Below are positions 1-11,168 of a DNA stretch of 64,000 bases, in pieces. The translations under genes were made by a program, and so were the position numbers. Each line of letters starts with the position of its first letter. Positions within the stretch are counted from its first letter, which is position 1. The DNA is from Ceraceosorus guamensis (taxonomy: Eukaryota > Basidiomycota > Exobasidiomycetes > Ceraceosorales > Ceraceosoraceae). Where the stretch lies: contig NW_020290004.1 of assembly GCF_003144195.1 (NCBI RefSeq), positions 179,290 through 243,289 on the forward strand. The letters are read 5' to 3'. Under the pieces are notes generated by a model. The model saw only the letters and a list, made by a program, of their open reading frames with translations. It was not told the DNA's origin and ran no database searches.

Positions 1-460
1 AGCGGATTCTAGTGGGTCGACAGCGTACAGAGTGAAGTCCTTGCGCTCATCCAAGCCGAGTTCAGGTCTGAGCGACAAGTGAGGTCAGCCTTGCATTTCG
101 CACGTGCGAACGAACGACGTGCTCCGCAGACTCACGATGCGCGGTATATGGCTCCTAGACATGCCTTGAGGCTTATGTGGCCAAATGTGGGCAAGGAAGC
201 AGGAGGAGAAGTTGCAGAGAAGGCCGACCTGACGCGGCTTTCCATCTCTATGTCGACACCAAGCGGGCGATCGGGATACGCCACCATCACATTGTGAGGT
301 GAAGACTCGAGGGAGTACAGTACCTTGACTGCAACAGGGTAGAGGTATCGGTGTTGGTTAGCTTCCTTGTATCGTCTGCGAAGGCAAAGAGCTTCATCTG
401 GCCAGTCTCACCATCCATCAAACGCCGCTGACGACGCGTCTTTCCAGTAACCTTCTTCAT
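1..460 (-). CDS. Unrecognised protein, 5' part only (cut by left edge)
   Basis: I do not recognise this protein. Three exons join in frame on the minus strand: 460-412, 328-136 and 67 to beyond base 1. Both introns are GT-AG (gtgaga and gtgagt donors); the first has a ctaac branch site. The start at 460 gives a very basic N-terminus (MKKVTGKTRRQRRLMD). The next segment reads VKVLYSLESSPHNVMVAYP, and later SLKACLGAIYRASPEL followed by DFTLYAVDPLES. This looks like a folded, conserved domain rather than chance coding, because the frame stays open and protein-like across both splice junctions. About 100 residues are visible; the rest lies outside the window. Upstream is a gene-poor stretch of about 3.2 kb. 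Start choice is moderately sure, function unknown. Confidence 0.6.
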
Positions 461-3400
461 TGTTTGCGCTGACGTCGGTCCTGAGACCGGCCAGACTTGT
501 GATCTGCTGCCGCAACCAGAATTGCTGGTGAGTGAATCGCTTGTAGGCCAAAGTGTGCTGGGCAAGGAGGCGAAAGTCAGACGAAATGTAGGATGAGTGG
601 AGACGGGTACGAAGTCGCAGTGGGAGCGTTTGGGACGATGAGGGAGCGTATGCCAGACTGATCAGGAGGATGGATGGATGGCGAGAGGAGCTCGCATCAC
701 CTCGTGATCGTTCGCCTGCTGCACGGGCGTCTGGATGTTGTTTTGGAACATCGAGACTTTAGAAGCGCATCTTTACGCGTAGCGAGGCGCGTGTCACGCG
801 TCGCGCGCACGCGCGCCTCGCATCACACACGTACGCAACGCTCCACACGTCTGCGAGCTATAGGCGCGGCCGCGCGGATTTTTGACTGGACGCGGCGGCT
901 CATGATGGTGATGCTCCGTGCAAAACTTCAGGTCGAGGGGTGAAGCGGACAGCTCCGTTCTCTCGCAATCCCGACTTGTCAAGTAGGCTAGCTTAGGGTG
1001 TCGCAGCTGCATAGACACCTTGATTGATGTAGTTGCCACACTCCGAAGTACCACGCGAGCACTTGCACGTGTCATGTCTATGAAGAGCCGCGTCACCTTA
1101 TAGCTGCACAGAAGATCCCACTGACCCCTTCTTATGCTTTGAAACCATTCGTGATTGTCTGCTGCTGTACCGCGAAGAGGTCAGATGGCCAAATCATCCA
1201 ACAGTCAGCGTCTTAGAGATCGCTCGCTCGCTCAGTCCAGTCCGTCTGTACAATCTACGTCTCCTCCGCGCCGAGTAGCAGCTCGTAATTCATCGGAGAT
1301 GTTCGAAGGCTGCAGCAGGGCCATCATCCAGCACTCACGAACAGGAAGCTGAATATGCTGCTGATGAGCCCTGACGGCAGCGTACTTCGCCTCATCACGA
1401 CCCGACCCAATTAAGGCACCTATACAACCAGGAGTCAAGAGTTAAAGTCAATTGAATAGACGCAAGTGTGCGTGCATGCTGGATGCAAGCGGCGGCGCAG
1501 CGTACACCTGCTGCACGGCGCGGCTGCTGCAGACGTTAATTGCATGCGCTGCTGCTCGTCCATCACGACTCACTCACGACTCGATCGTGACTCTGGCCGC
1601 ATCGGCAGCTGATACAGTCGTGAGTCTGTGAGGATCAGTCGCGAGTCGTACATATGCATGATGATGATTGGGCCGTACAGCGGCGGCGTGGCGTTTGCTT
1701 GGCTTGTGCATGTTCTGCTGAAGCCGATGAGACCCTCGCGCTTGTGCTGCATGCAAGACCGAGACCGTGGGACTCGTTTCAGGGAACTTCCGGTGGCTCA
1801 GCAGCGCGCGTATATATCATTTATATGCAGCATCCGGCCACTGACCAACTGCGTCCCACCCATGCACAACACAATCAAGTCAAAGCAGCCTTGATGAGTG
1901 TTCATCAGACACTCAAGACTCACTTCCCGCGACTCTCTTCTACAGCTGATCGACTTGTGACTACAGGCTACCGGCGCTTGTGTTGTGGGTGACATGAAGC
2001 TCGTCTGGCTGCATGGAGCAAAGCATCTCGCATGTCTCTGCCGCTTTATTGTCTTCGCTACGCACTAATTGTATTGCCGAGGTATCATAGCACCTTTTCG
2101 CTGCCCCTGTGTCAAAAGCTAAGTACAGCTCAAGGATTTCAGCGGAAGCTTTCAAAGGGGATGCTTATCGCGGGTAGGTGCTCTGGCTGATCGGATCGCC
2201 GTGCAATTCTTGATTCATGATGATTGCAGGGAGCATTGATCGACATGCTGGATGCTGCGCTTATCACAATGAGTCATATGAGTCGGATAAGTAGCCGCGA
2301 GTCTTAACTACGAGCGCGAGAAAAGTTAGGGATGGCCCGCGCTCGGCGTGGTAAGTTAAGGGCAGCGCGTCTGTGTCCTGTCGACGTGGGCCATCCGGCA
2401 CAGCCTGCGTGCTTTCTTCTCAGCTCCAACGGGAGCTCTGACAAGTCAAATTCAAAGCTCGAATGCTCTTTGTTGCCCGACAGCGATTAAACGAAGCGAA
2501 GCGAGACTTCAGTCTCTTGTGTGGGGTCGCTCTACAACATTCACGATTTCAGCAATGCCCATCACTTGCCTGGCTCACCGCCCGAGCCAGATCGCAGCTA
2601 TGCAGAAGAGGTACCCGAGCCTTCGTGAGTGAGATGACTCACGTGATTAGATAGTACGTGCAGATATATGCGCCTCACCGATCGAGTGCGCAGCAGCAGC
2701 CTTGCGTGATCTCCTTATCGAAGTTTGGGCCAGCCAGGTCCACAGTCTGAGTCTTGAATGTTACACACAGCAGCATGGACAGAGAGAAGAGTACGCGCAG
2801 CTAGCACGCGCGCGCGTCTCACAATCAAGAACCAACATGAGAGCTCATGCATATGGAGATGCACGCGGAGAGGAGCTCCGCCGTCCGGCGCAGTCCTACC
2901 AGGGGGAAGCCAAGGTGATGTAATTCTCGCTCCCTCGCCTGATGCTGAGAGCGGCGTGCCGGTACCGGAATCGCGAATGGGGTGCGGGGCTGGCTACGCG
3001 CAGAGCATCGGAGGAGGCTCACTCGCCTGTTCGTGGTGTACAGCTGCATCAAGCTGCCACAGGAGCTGTGCCCACCTGTGTATCGCGGTCGGGCCACGGT
3101 GCGAACAACTGATTTACTGACCCCGCCTGGCTGACGCTGCTGCCGCTGCTGACGCTGCTGAGCCTCCCATGCATGCATGCATGCAGGCAAAGACGGGGGC
3201 GTGTGCGCTTACGGCGCGCATGTGCCCGCCGATGATCAGGAAGGAAGCTCTGCTCGCGCGTGTGCTGTGTTGCGTGTGGGTAGCGACGCACACCTCAGCA
3301 GGCGTGCTACATATGCAGCGTTGGCCCCTTCGTGCATTCGCAGCCATGACCCGTGACTCGTTTTGGCCACCATCACTGCCTCACTCGACTCGATTGGCTT

Positions 3401-3698
3401 CTTCTTGTTGTATCCGACCAAATCGTCTTCGGCGCAGAGACCTATCGATCTGGACTAGATTAACCCTGCTCGAGCCTTTCAACTCTGCACGCCATCATCG
3501 CCTGGCTCTGCAACTTCCTGAACGACTGCAAGTCTAGAAGCGAATCAACATCGCTGGAACGTCCGCTTCGAGTCTACGCGTACGTTGACTTGCAAGTCAA
3601 ACTAGTATCGTGTTGATTAAGCTTGTGCTCAACAGTGCTATCGCAGACAAGGACGAGGCAGGCGCAAGCCTCTAGTTGCGGTCTCCCTCATATTCAAC
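461..3698. other. Gene-poor intergenic region
   Basis: About 3.2 kb with no ORF that looks like a protein; the ORFs present are short, overlap on both strands and show no motif. It holds many copies of a TGACTC/CACGACTC-type word (for example 1561-1600, 1612-1650, 2262-2285, 2625-2646), a CTG-rich stretch followed by a TGCA repeat at 3130-3185, and one GATATATGCGC word at 2663. It probably contains the promoters of the two flanking genes, which diverge. Confidence 0.6.
3169..3186. repeat. CATG/TGCA tetranucleotide repeat
   Basis: About four tandem copies of catg, preceded at 3130-3162 by imperfect gctgctgac repeats. It is a simple, self-complementary repeat in the gene-poor region upstream of the HSF-domain gene. 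Confidence 0.7.
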
Positions 3699-6686
3699 AT
3701 GGCAGCCTTGCCACCAGCTCAGCGGGCTTCAGCCCGCAGCCCTCAGCGGCAAACAGGCTTCAGGGTTCCCTCACCCAATCACACAGATTCGGATATGCTG
3801 GATGCAGAGTCCGAGAAGGCTTCAGAGGTGAGTCCTGCCGAGCTTGCTTCTCTGTCATAGAAGGGACTAGTCGGACTTCAGGTGCTTGGGAGATGAGCTT
3901 TTGAAAAGACTAGACAGCTTGCTTTCACGCACGGCCAAAGGCAGTCGAGGCCAAAAGTCAGCCATTCATGGTAGGATATCGCTGACACACGGGCTGTGCC
4001 TTGTCCTCTGACAAGCAGGTGCGAGGCAGACCACAGCCGCTGGCAATCCCAAGGCCCTCAGCACCCACCTCGAACATGAAAGGCAGTATGGAAGAGCCAG
4101 GCACTTCCCACACTTCCGAGATCTCCACTCCTCCCGATGGCGTGGGACTCGCTCTCGATCGACGGGAGGTTGCTTCCAACGCGAAGATCAGCAGCGAATG
4201 GTCCGACAGAGTGCCAGTCACTGCTGCGCAGAGCGTTTCCTCTGCAAGCAGTCTCGAGCCATCTTCTTGGACGCTGTCAGGCAGTCAGCAGCACTCCCGA
4301 ACTTTCGGTGCTATTTCCGGAGCGAATGCGAACGGCGCCAAGAATGGTCTGGGTGCTTCGAGCGACGGAAAGCATAGACTGGCACCGTACCTATCTACCT
4401 CTTTCCGGACCAGTGCTGAGCGGCGCGGCGGAGGCGCCGAGGAGGACGAGATGGAAGTCGACGAAGGAGATGACGTCTTTGGGTGGAGCGCTCGCTCTGG
4501 GGCCGGTCAGCATGATCGCGATGAAAGACTTTCGTCAGCCCAGCTTGCTCGCGGGGAATCGCAACAATCAATCGCGTCCGCCAGCGGAGGTACCAGCAGA
4601 ATTTCAGAGGGCGACGATGCGGCAGGCGTATTTAGCTTCAGCAGCCCTCACTTCGGGCCGCGCAGCCTGGATGCAAATCCGGATGCTATTGGCAGCCATC
4701 GCTCCCCGCCGTCGCCACAGCTGGCAACGAGCTCGAGAGGTGATCAGCGTCTCATGTCGCCTGGCTGGGCCGCTACCAATCTTGCTCGAATGTCGCTCGG
4801 GGGTGCCAGTCAAGGAACGCCTGACCGTGTCTCTACCTCATTCATCGAAGCTCCCTATGAAGCATCCATTGGACCCGCCCGCTCTGCGAGATCCTCCGCA
4901 TTTTCGCCTCGACTTGCCCCGAACAACATTCTCCCAGGTGGGGCCGTGTCTTTGAGCAGCAGCTTGACTCATGGCCATGGTCGAAAGTCAAGCACGGGCC
5001 GTCGACCGCCGCTCTCCTTCACTTCCACCTCTGGACCTGGCATCAGCCATAGCTTCTCGCATGTCCATGGTGTTTCCACACCGCCCTCGTCTGCCTCTGC
5101 CCAAACCTCGGCACGTGCACTGAGCGCGACTTATGGCCGGTCTAGATCACGCTCTCGCCAACGTCCGTCATTCGGTCATGGCGCAGATCAACCTGGAAGT
5201 GAGCGTGCCGCCAGCGCCGCACCTTCCCGTGCGCTTGAAGATGACGACGCTACGGATGACGAGATGTTCGATTTGGACGACAACAACGAAGGCTACGGCG
5301 CTGCAAGCCAGGCGACGATCCGGGGTCGCAGACCGGGCGACGCTCCAGAGGGTCCACCTGGCTTGCCGACCTTGTGGTCTCGACCTGAATCACACACGCA
5401 GCGTGGCATCTCCCCACAGAGACGACATCCCGTAACAACCATGAGCGCCTCTTACGAGAGGGCCGGGGCGCACATGGCAGCTGGCGCTGGCTCAGGTGGC
5501 ACAGCTCTTGCGAGGGGGTATAGCAATGACAGGCATCACCCGGGCTATCCGTCAGGCAGCTTCTCCCTGTCCAGACACCATCCCTACGCGACCAGTCCTG
5601 GTCCCAGCTCCTTTGGCACATCTCATGGACATTCCTCCGCTTATCCGACCCAGCTTGCAAGCCCCGGACTGACGGGCATCAGCAGACCTAGCCAGGTGCG
5701 AGGATCCTCTGGCGCTGGAGCTCATTACGCACCTAGCGTGAACAGCTACACAGCAAGCCCACATCTGGCAGGGAACACGGCCCTCCCACCGCTCTACAAT
5801 TTCACGGATGGCGACTCGCATGCAGCGGCACAGCCTTTGGATGCTGGTCAAAGGGCAGCACATTCAGCCTCTTCTTCTAGGTCTGTGTTGTCTACGTCCG
5901 CAAGTTCACACGAATCTGGAGCAAGCACTGGAATGGGGACGAGCCCTGGAATTGGTATCGCAGCTCAAAGGAGTGCGCCTCGGAACGTGGCAGCGGCGGG
6001 ACCACCGCGCGATCCCTCCGATGCCCAACACCTTGCAAAGGCGTCGCCTTCGACGAGACTGTCGACCAGTGCCGGAGCTGCGGCTGCTGGTGAGACGCCG
6101 GAGATGGCTGAAGTCACAGCGATCCGCGAACGACTTGGAGGCGCCGCCAATTGCTCCGCGTTCATCTCAAAGCTGTGGTATCTGATGTGCAGACCAGAGC
6201 TGTATTCAGCTTATCTCAGATGGAGCGAAGCGGGCGATTCGATCATACTCTTTTCCGATCAAGACATCGCCAATGACTTCGCAAGCGACGTCTTGCCCCG
6301 ACTCTTTAAGCACGGCAATAACGCGAGCTTCGTGCGGCAACTGAATGTGAGTACGTCCGCGTCTCGCCGTGCGATGATCGCGAGCTGATCGGGTTCTCGT
6401 GATCACCGACCAGCTGTACGGATTCCAGCGCGTTCCGTCCTCTCGGCTCCTTGATGGTGTGGAACACAAGGTGGCTAAGCGCCCAGGCGGGCTGAAAGGG
6501 GTCTCAAACATCAGCACAGCACTGCAGTATTACGGGCCACATTCCTCCTTTTCACACCCTCGCTTTCTGAGGGACCGGGAGGATCTGCTGACCAGCATGA
6601 AGCCTCGCAGCAGCAAGAAGCCCAAGAAAAGCAATGGCAGCAATGCTTCTGCTGGTGGCGTTGGCGGGGACGACGATGAAGAATGA
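3699..6686 (+). CDS. HSF-type DNA-binding transcription factor (C-terminal HSF domain)
   Basis: Predicted 909-residue nuclear transcription factor. Exons: 3699-3827, 4019-6346, 6414-6686. The first acceptor is a NAGNAG (exon could start at 4016). The first ~750 residues are low-complexity, rich in Ser, Gly, Ala and Pro, with an acidic stretch (EEDEMEVDEGDD). The HSF DNA-binding domain sits near residues 757-850: SAFISKLWYLM, a helix around FSDQDIANDF, LPRLFKHGNNASFVRQLN, then LYGFQRV immediately after the second intron, as in classical HSF families (NFSSFVRQLNMYGF). A basic tail (KPRSSKKPKKS) and an acidic end follow. In Hsf1, Sfl1 and Skn7 proteins this domain is usually towards the N-terminus, so its position here is unusual. 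I see no clear coiled-coil oligomerisation region after the domain. Specific HSF subfamily not assignable by eye. Confidence 0.85.
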
Positions 6687-8288
6687 ACTCTGGCCTGTCA
6701 TCCAGCTCCCTCGAGGCTCTGCTATGCCCGTTTCGCTGCCCAGTGTTCCGTGCTCTTTGGGCTGCGCTCAGGATGCCTCGATTCCGAAGCTCCATTCGAT
6801 TTCCTTCGTCTTTGCCTGGGTGTGTTAGTCCATCTGCTCGTGTATCCCGACCGGCGCGCAGCTTCCTCCTTTCGTTTTCTTGCACAACGTCATTTCTTCC
6901 CCATCAAAGTGGTCGCATCCTGCATCCCAAGCTACTCCTCCAATTGTCTATTCAACACGAATGTAAATGTATATCATAGGCTGGCGCACGCACGAGCGCG
7001 TGCAACTCTTGTTTTGAATCAGGAATCAGACGAGACAAACCACCTCAGCCGATTCGCGGACATCCGGCAACCCCTAGCCCGCGATCGCACGCACTCGCGA
7101 CTACACCGCGACTGCATGTGCGTCATGATTTTGATCCGCAAAGATATTCTTTTTTTGCTGCGTGCCAAGTCGACACGTGTGTTCAACAGTATGAGTAGTC
7201 GAAGACATCGCTAGGGTATCATATTTGCAGTCGTGAGTGGCTTTGTTCGGCTCGGCAAACAAACATGCGCTCGGTCGTCGCCTCTCCCGCGGTGTCCTCA
7301 TCATAAGCGGAGTCACCTTTGCTATTCACACGCACGTCGCTCGCTCGTGACTCGTGACTGTGTGACAATCATGCGCGGTCGTGAAAGTCTCCTTGCAAGT
7401 TGACTATTGCCCGCTCCGCCAGTCTTGCATAGGAGCCGCCTGTGATCCACAAAGAGCATGACCACTCACGATGAGTCACGACTCACGACCATATACTTCA
7501 CAGTGACTGACAATTTGGCCCTGCTGCATGCTGAGATGCGGCTGTGCTTAATTCACATCCTTGATTCGTGATTGTCATCCTTCCTTGTGCTCGCTCCTCT
7601 CTTATTTGGAACTTACGACTTACGACTGGGCCGTGCGGACCCACACACACCGCCATGCATCCCAGCAGCAGCCGATTGCTGCACGTTGGCGTGCGCAAGC
7701 CGAAAGGCGGGCTTTTATAGGTCGTGTCATGCAAGGATTAGGCTTTGGACGCTAGTCTGCTGCTGGGTGCCAAGGGTGGGCGGAGTGCTCGTGGTCTGAT
7801 GCATCTGCGGCTTGCATGAATCGTGGATGTGAATGTTGGCTGCTAATTTGAGTAGGAGCACAACGAACGTGGAGGTTATTGTGCTGAGCTTGCACATCCA
7901 GCCACGAAGCCCACAGCTCCTCAACCTCCCCAGCATCTGTTGCTGCCAGATCAGCAGGGCCGCTGAGCGCTTCAAGACAAGCTAGGAGGTCTCTCTCGCC
8001 CACCGCCCAAACTCTGCTGGGCTCAGCATTGGTGGTGTGAAGCATCCGTATGCGCACTTGCCATGCCAAGTATAAAGACAGCGTGTTGAAGGGAGCGTTG
8101 ACCGATGTCCATGTTCCAGATCAATCACCACCACAACAAGACCTACGAAAGCGCAGGTCATAGACGTGCAACCAGGGACTTTAACGCGCAAGGTGCACCC
8201 AACAGGGTGGAGGAACCTTGTTCAACCCCCCTCAAGTACCACTACCTAGTCCTCAGAGCACGTCACATCTCGCTACGGGCACACACTT
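6687..8288. other. Intergenic region, HSF gene to DUF2235 gene
   Basis: 1.6 kb containing the 3' region of the HSF-domain gene and presumably the promoter of the DUF2235 gene. No convincing ORF. Dense in direct and inverted TGACTC/GAGTCA words at 7341-7380 and 7455-7492, including TGAGTCA. Confidence 0.5.
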
Positions 8289-10857
8289 ATGTCTTCATCG
8301 TCATCAAAGCCTGCTGGGCTGCAGCTCGCAACTGGCGTGGAAGAGACGCCAATCACTTCAACCGTCGAGCCGAGTACGACAAAGGTAGCTCCAAACTCCG
8401 AAAAGGCCGCACCCGATGGGTCTCATGATACAACTCTAGCCGACAATTCTCCTGGCCAGAAGGAGCGTGAGCTTCTGCTGAGGCTGGGATCGGATCACCA
8501 TGAGAAGGAAGCTGAAAGAATTCAAGGTGGGCAGCTTCGTCCCACGCAGAAGCTGATTCTGCTTTGCGATGGAACCTGGTGAGCCTCTTGCTTCTCCTGC
8601 AACGTATCATTAGAGCAAAAGCTTTGTGGTCACACTTCCTGACGTCATCCTTGTTTTTCTTCCAGGCAATCTCGGCGCTCTGTTCGCTCAGCCGTGCATG
8701 GCAACACCCTCACCAGCTCCTCTGCCACCGGTGACTTTTGGACCAACGTGGCGATTCTCGCCCAGTCCATCGCCCCAAACGCAAGCAAGCCCAATGCTCA
8801 AGGCGTATATCAACGTCAAATTTGTGCTTATCAGCGCGGCGTGGGAGCGGTCGAAGATCTCAGCACTCGTCTCATCGAAGGTGCTACAGGCGCTGGGCTC
8901 GGAATCAAGGTTCAGGAAGGTACGTGCAGCAGAGATCACAGCGCTTTGCGGTTCAATTTCACTGACACACGTGATGTAACGACGCTTCATCGTCTGCAGG
9001 ATATCTGTTTTTGGTGGACAACTACCGCGATGGAGACACAATTTCGTTGTTCGGATTCTCTCGTGGCGCATACACGGCGCGTACACTCGTCGGATTCATC
9101 AATTACGCTGGATTATGGTCGAAGACGGAAGCAGCGATGGGCATGGCAGAGTCTTGGGAGGCGTACCAGCGACGTGATCCTAGCAAGCCAGAGACCATCA
9201 TCGATTCTGCCAAGCTAATGTTCGAAAAGACGGGTCGTTGGCCCGCCGCAAACGCGGAGCACACTGAGACACAGCTTGTCGAGCAAGCGGCTCAAATGAA
9301 GAGCAAAGAATTGGAACAAGATATCAAGAATTGGTTTGCAGACAGTGGCAAGAGAGACCAGGAGGGCAGAGCTGTACCTCCTGATGTAGACGTCGTAGGC
9401 GTCTGGGAGTGAGTTGGGAAGCGGTCAAGCGAAACCATATTGTGAAGTCTGATCAGTCGTGTCTCCTCCTATTTTCATGTTTCAGCTCCGTCGGTGCCGA
9501 GGGTGTAAGTTCGACCCTTTCAGTAAGGCGCAATTTGTGCCTTCACGCCTCAAGACTGACACTCTTTGCCTGCATCTTGAATCAGATTCCTGGCAGTTTC
9601 ATCTCCCCGGATCTGGTGCGCTTCTATAGCTCGTTCGACCCCATGCTACCGCCTTGCGTCCGCCATGCTTTCCATGCTATGGCTCTCTTTGAGGATCGCA
9701 AGGACTTTACGGTGACTCGCTACTATGTGCCCTCGAAGAAAGCCGAGCTGCCCGCAGATCGCGCCCGACGCAGGGGTCAAGTGCTGCGCCAAGTGTGGTT
9801 CCAAGGCTCACATTCGGACGTGGGCGGTGGACACGCATGGCACGGTCTTTCGGTGAGTTGCATGAAATCGCCCCGACGGATAGAAGTCGTGCTCACAGTG
9901 GTGCGCAATCGCAGGACGTGGCCTTATCCTGGATGGTTGCAAATTTGCACGATGCGCCCGGCGGCCCTCTCATCGACGTGGACCTGGTGACGCTCAAAGC
10001 CTTACAAGATCGCCGTCGCATATGGGCTCTGCAACCTCAGCACCCATCACGCATCGCTGTAGAGCTCCAGCTCACACGCCAAGTTATGCACGTGCCTGAC
10101 ATCGCGGCCAAGGGTGATGGAGGAGAGGACGTTGGGCTCGTCGGAAGGTTCTGGGAGAGGATGGTGCAGAATTCGAGAGCTTTGGCAGCCGATCCCGGAA
10201 GCAGAGACGACGAGCGAGCCGCTGAGGAAGCAGACGCGGACGTCGACTGTCAGGCCATCGAAGAGATTCATCATAGCGTTGTGCTTGGAGGGCGCTACAA
10301 TCCCCTCAAGAGCCGACAATTTGACGAGCTTCGCAAGCGCGATTCCGCTTTGCTGGACAGACTTTGGACGCGCGCTGGGAACCCTGCCAGTCTGCTGCCA
10401 ACAGAGAGAGAATTGCGCTGGTGGGAAGCAGACAAGCACATGACCCCCGCAACTCCAACTCACCGCAACATGCCCTGGCACGAGGAAGACGAGGATCTCG
10501 AAGCGGTCACAAACGAGCTGCCATCCGACAAAGCTGCCAATGTGGCCGGAGATTTGCAGGATACGGACGCTCAGCTGCCGCCCGCCAAGCCGACCGGGGT
10601 CTCGCGCATCTCTTGGTCCACGCTCAAGAGTATCGTCGAGGCGCCCACTAGGCTTCTTGCCATCATCGTCAACCGTCGTCCAGTTCCAGACGACAACCTG
10701 AAAGTGAGGAACGCTGCTATACAGACTATCCTTGTACACTTGCTGACGCCGATGACGACTCATGCATCCTAATCGATTTGCACAGCCAAGCATTGCTGCG
10801 CAGACCGTTCAGCGCATTCGCGCGTCGATCGACGCGAGACGCAAATCTCAAAGCTGA
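8289..10857 (+). CDS. DUF2235 (Tle1-like) alpha/beta-hydrolase-fold protein
   Basis: 699-residue protein of the DUF2235 family, the domain found in bacterial Tle1 phospholipase effectors and in many fungal proteins of unknown substrate. Seven exons: 8289-8578, 8666-8919, 9000-9408, 9486-9504 (a 19-nt micro-exon), 9586-9852, 9915-10703, 10786-10857; all phases agree. Family motifs: LILLCDGTWQ near residues 91-98; nucleophile elbow GFSRGAYTA with Ser202; VDVVGVWDSVGAEG rebuilt across the micro-exon; GSHSDVGGGHAWHGLS at about 398-413, giving the expected Asp and His region. The last exon restores a KPSIAAQTVQRI-type tail. No signal peptide or membrane segment is obvious, so probably cytosolic. 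Hydrolase activity is inferred from family and motifs; the substrate is unknown. Ending at 10772 by reading through the last intron is possible but less likely. Confidence 0.9.
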
Positions 10858-11168
10858 TGACCTTACAGGCAGCCTCAAAGTCGTGCTCGCACACCATACC
10901 CCCTTAATCTCCTCGAACGACAGGTCTTACTTACGAATTGCGCAAGCGCAAATGAATCACCACAACCGACGAGATCATGGATCACCACAACCGACGAGAT
11001 CACCAATTTCTCTGAACCTGTCAATATCCTCGCCAAGCGCCGAGACTCGCAAGTCGCAGTTCCTTCTACATTACTTTCAGGTCCGCGTCTGGTGTCCCAC
11101 AAGAACATATAAAGCTTCAAGCGTCGAAATGAGCATCGACGATATATTACTGTCGATTTTGGGCGCAG
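10858..11168. other. Convergent intergenic spacer
   Basis: 311 bp between the ends of two convergent genes. It holds a short direct repeat (catggatcaccacaaccgac and a second copy just upstream, about 10952-11000) and nothing gene-like. Confidence 0.5.
10952..10999. repeat. Short direct repeat (two ~20-bp copies)
   Basis: The words atcaccacaaccgacgagat and atcaccacaaccgacgagat follow each other within the convergent spacer, about 24 bp apart. Two copies only; likely a slipped-strand tandem duplication. Confidence 0.7.
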
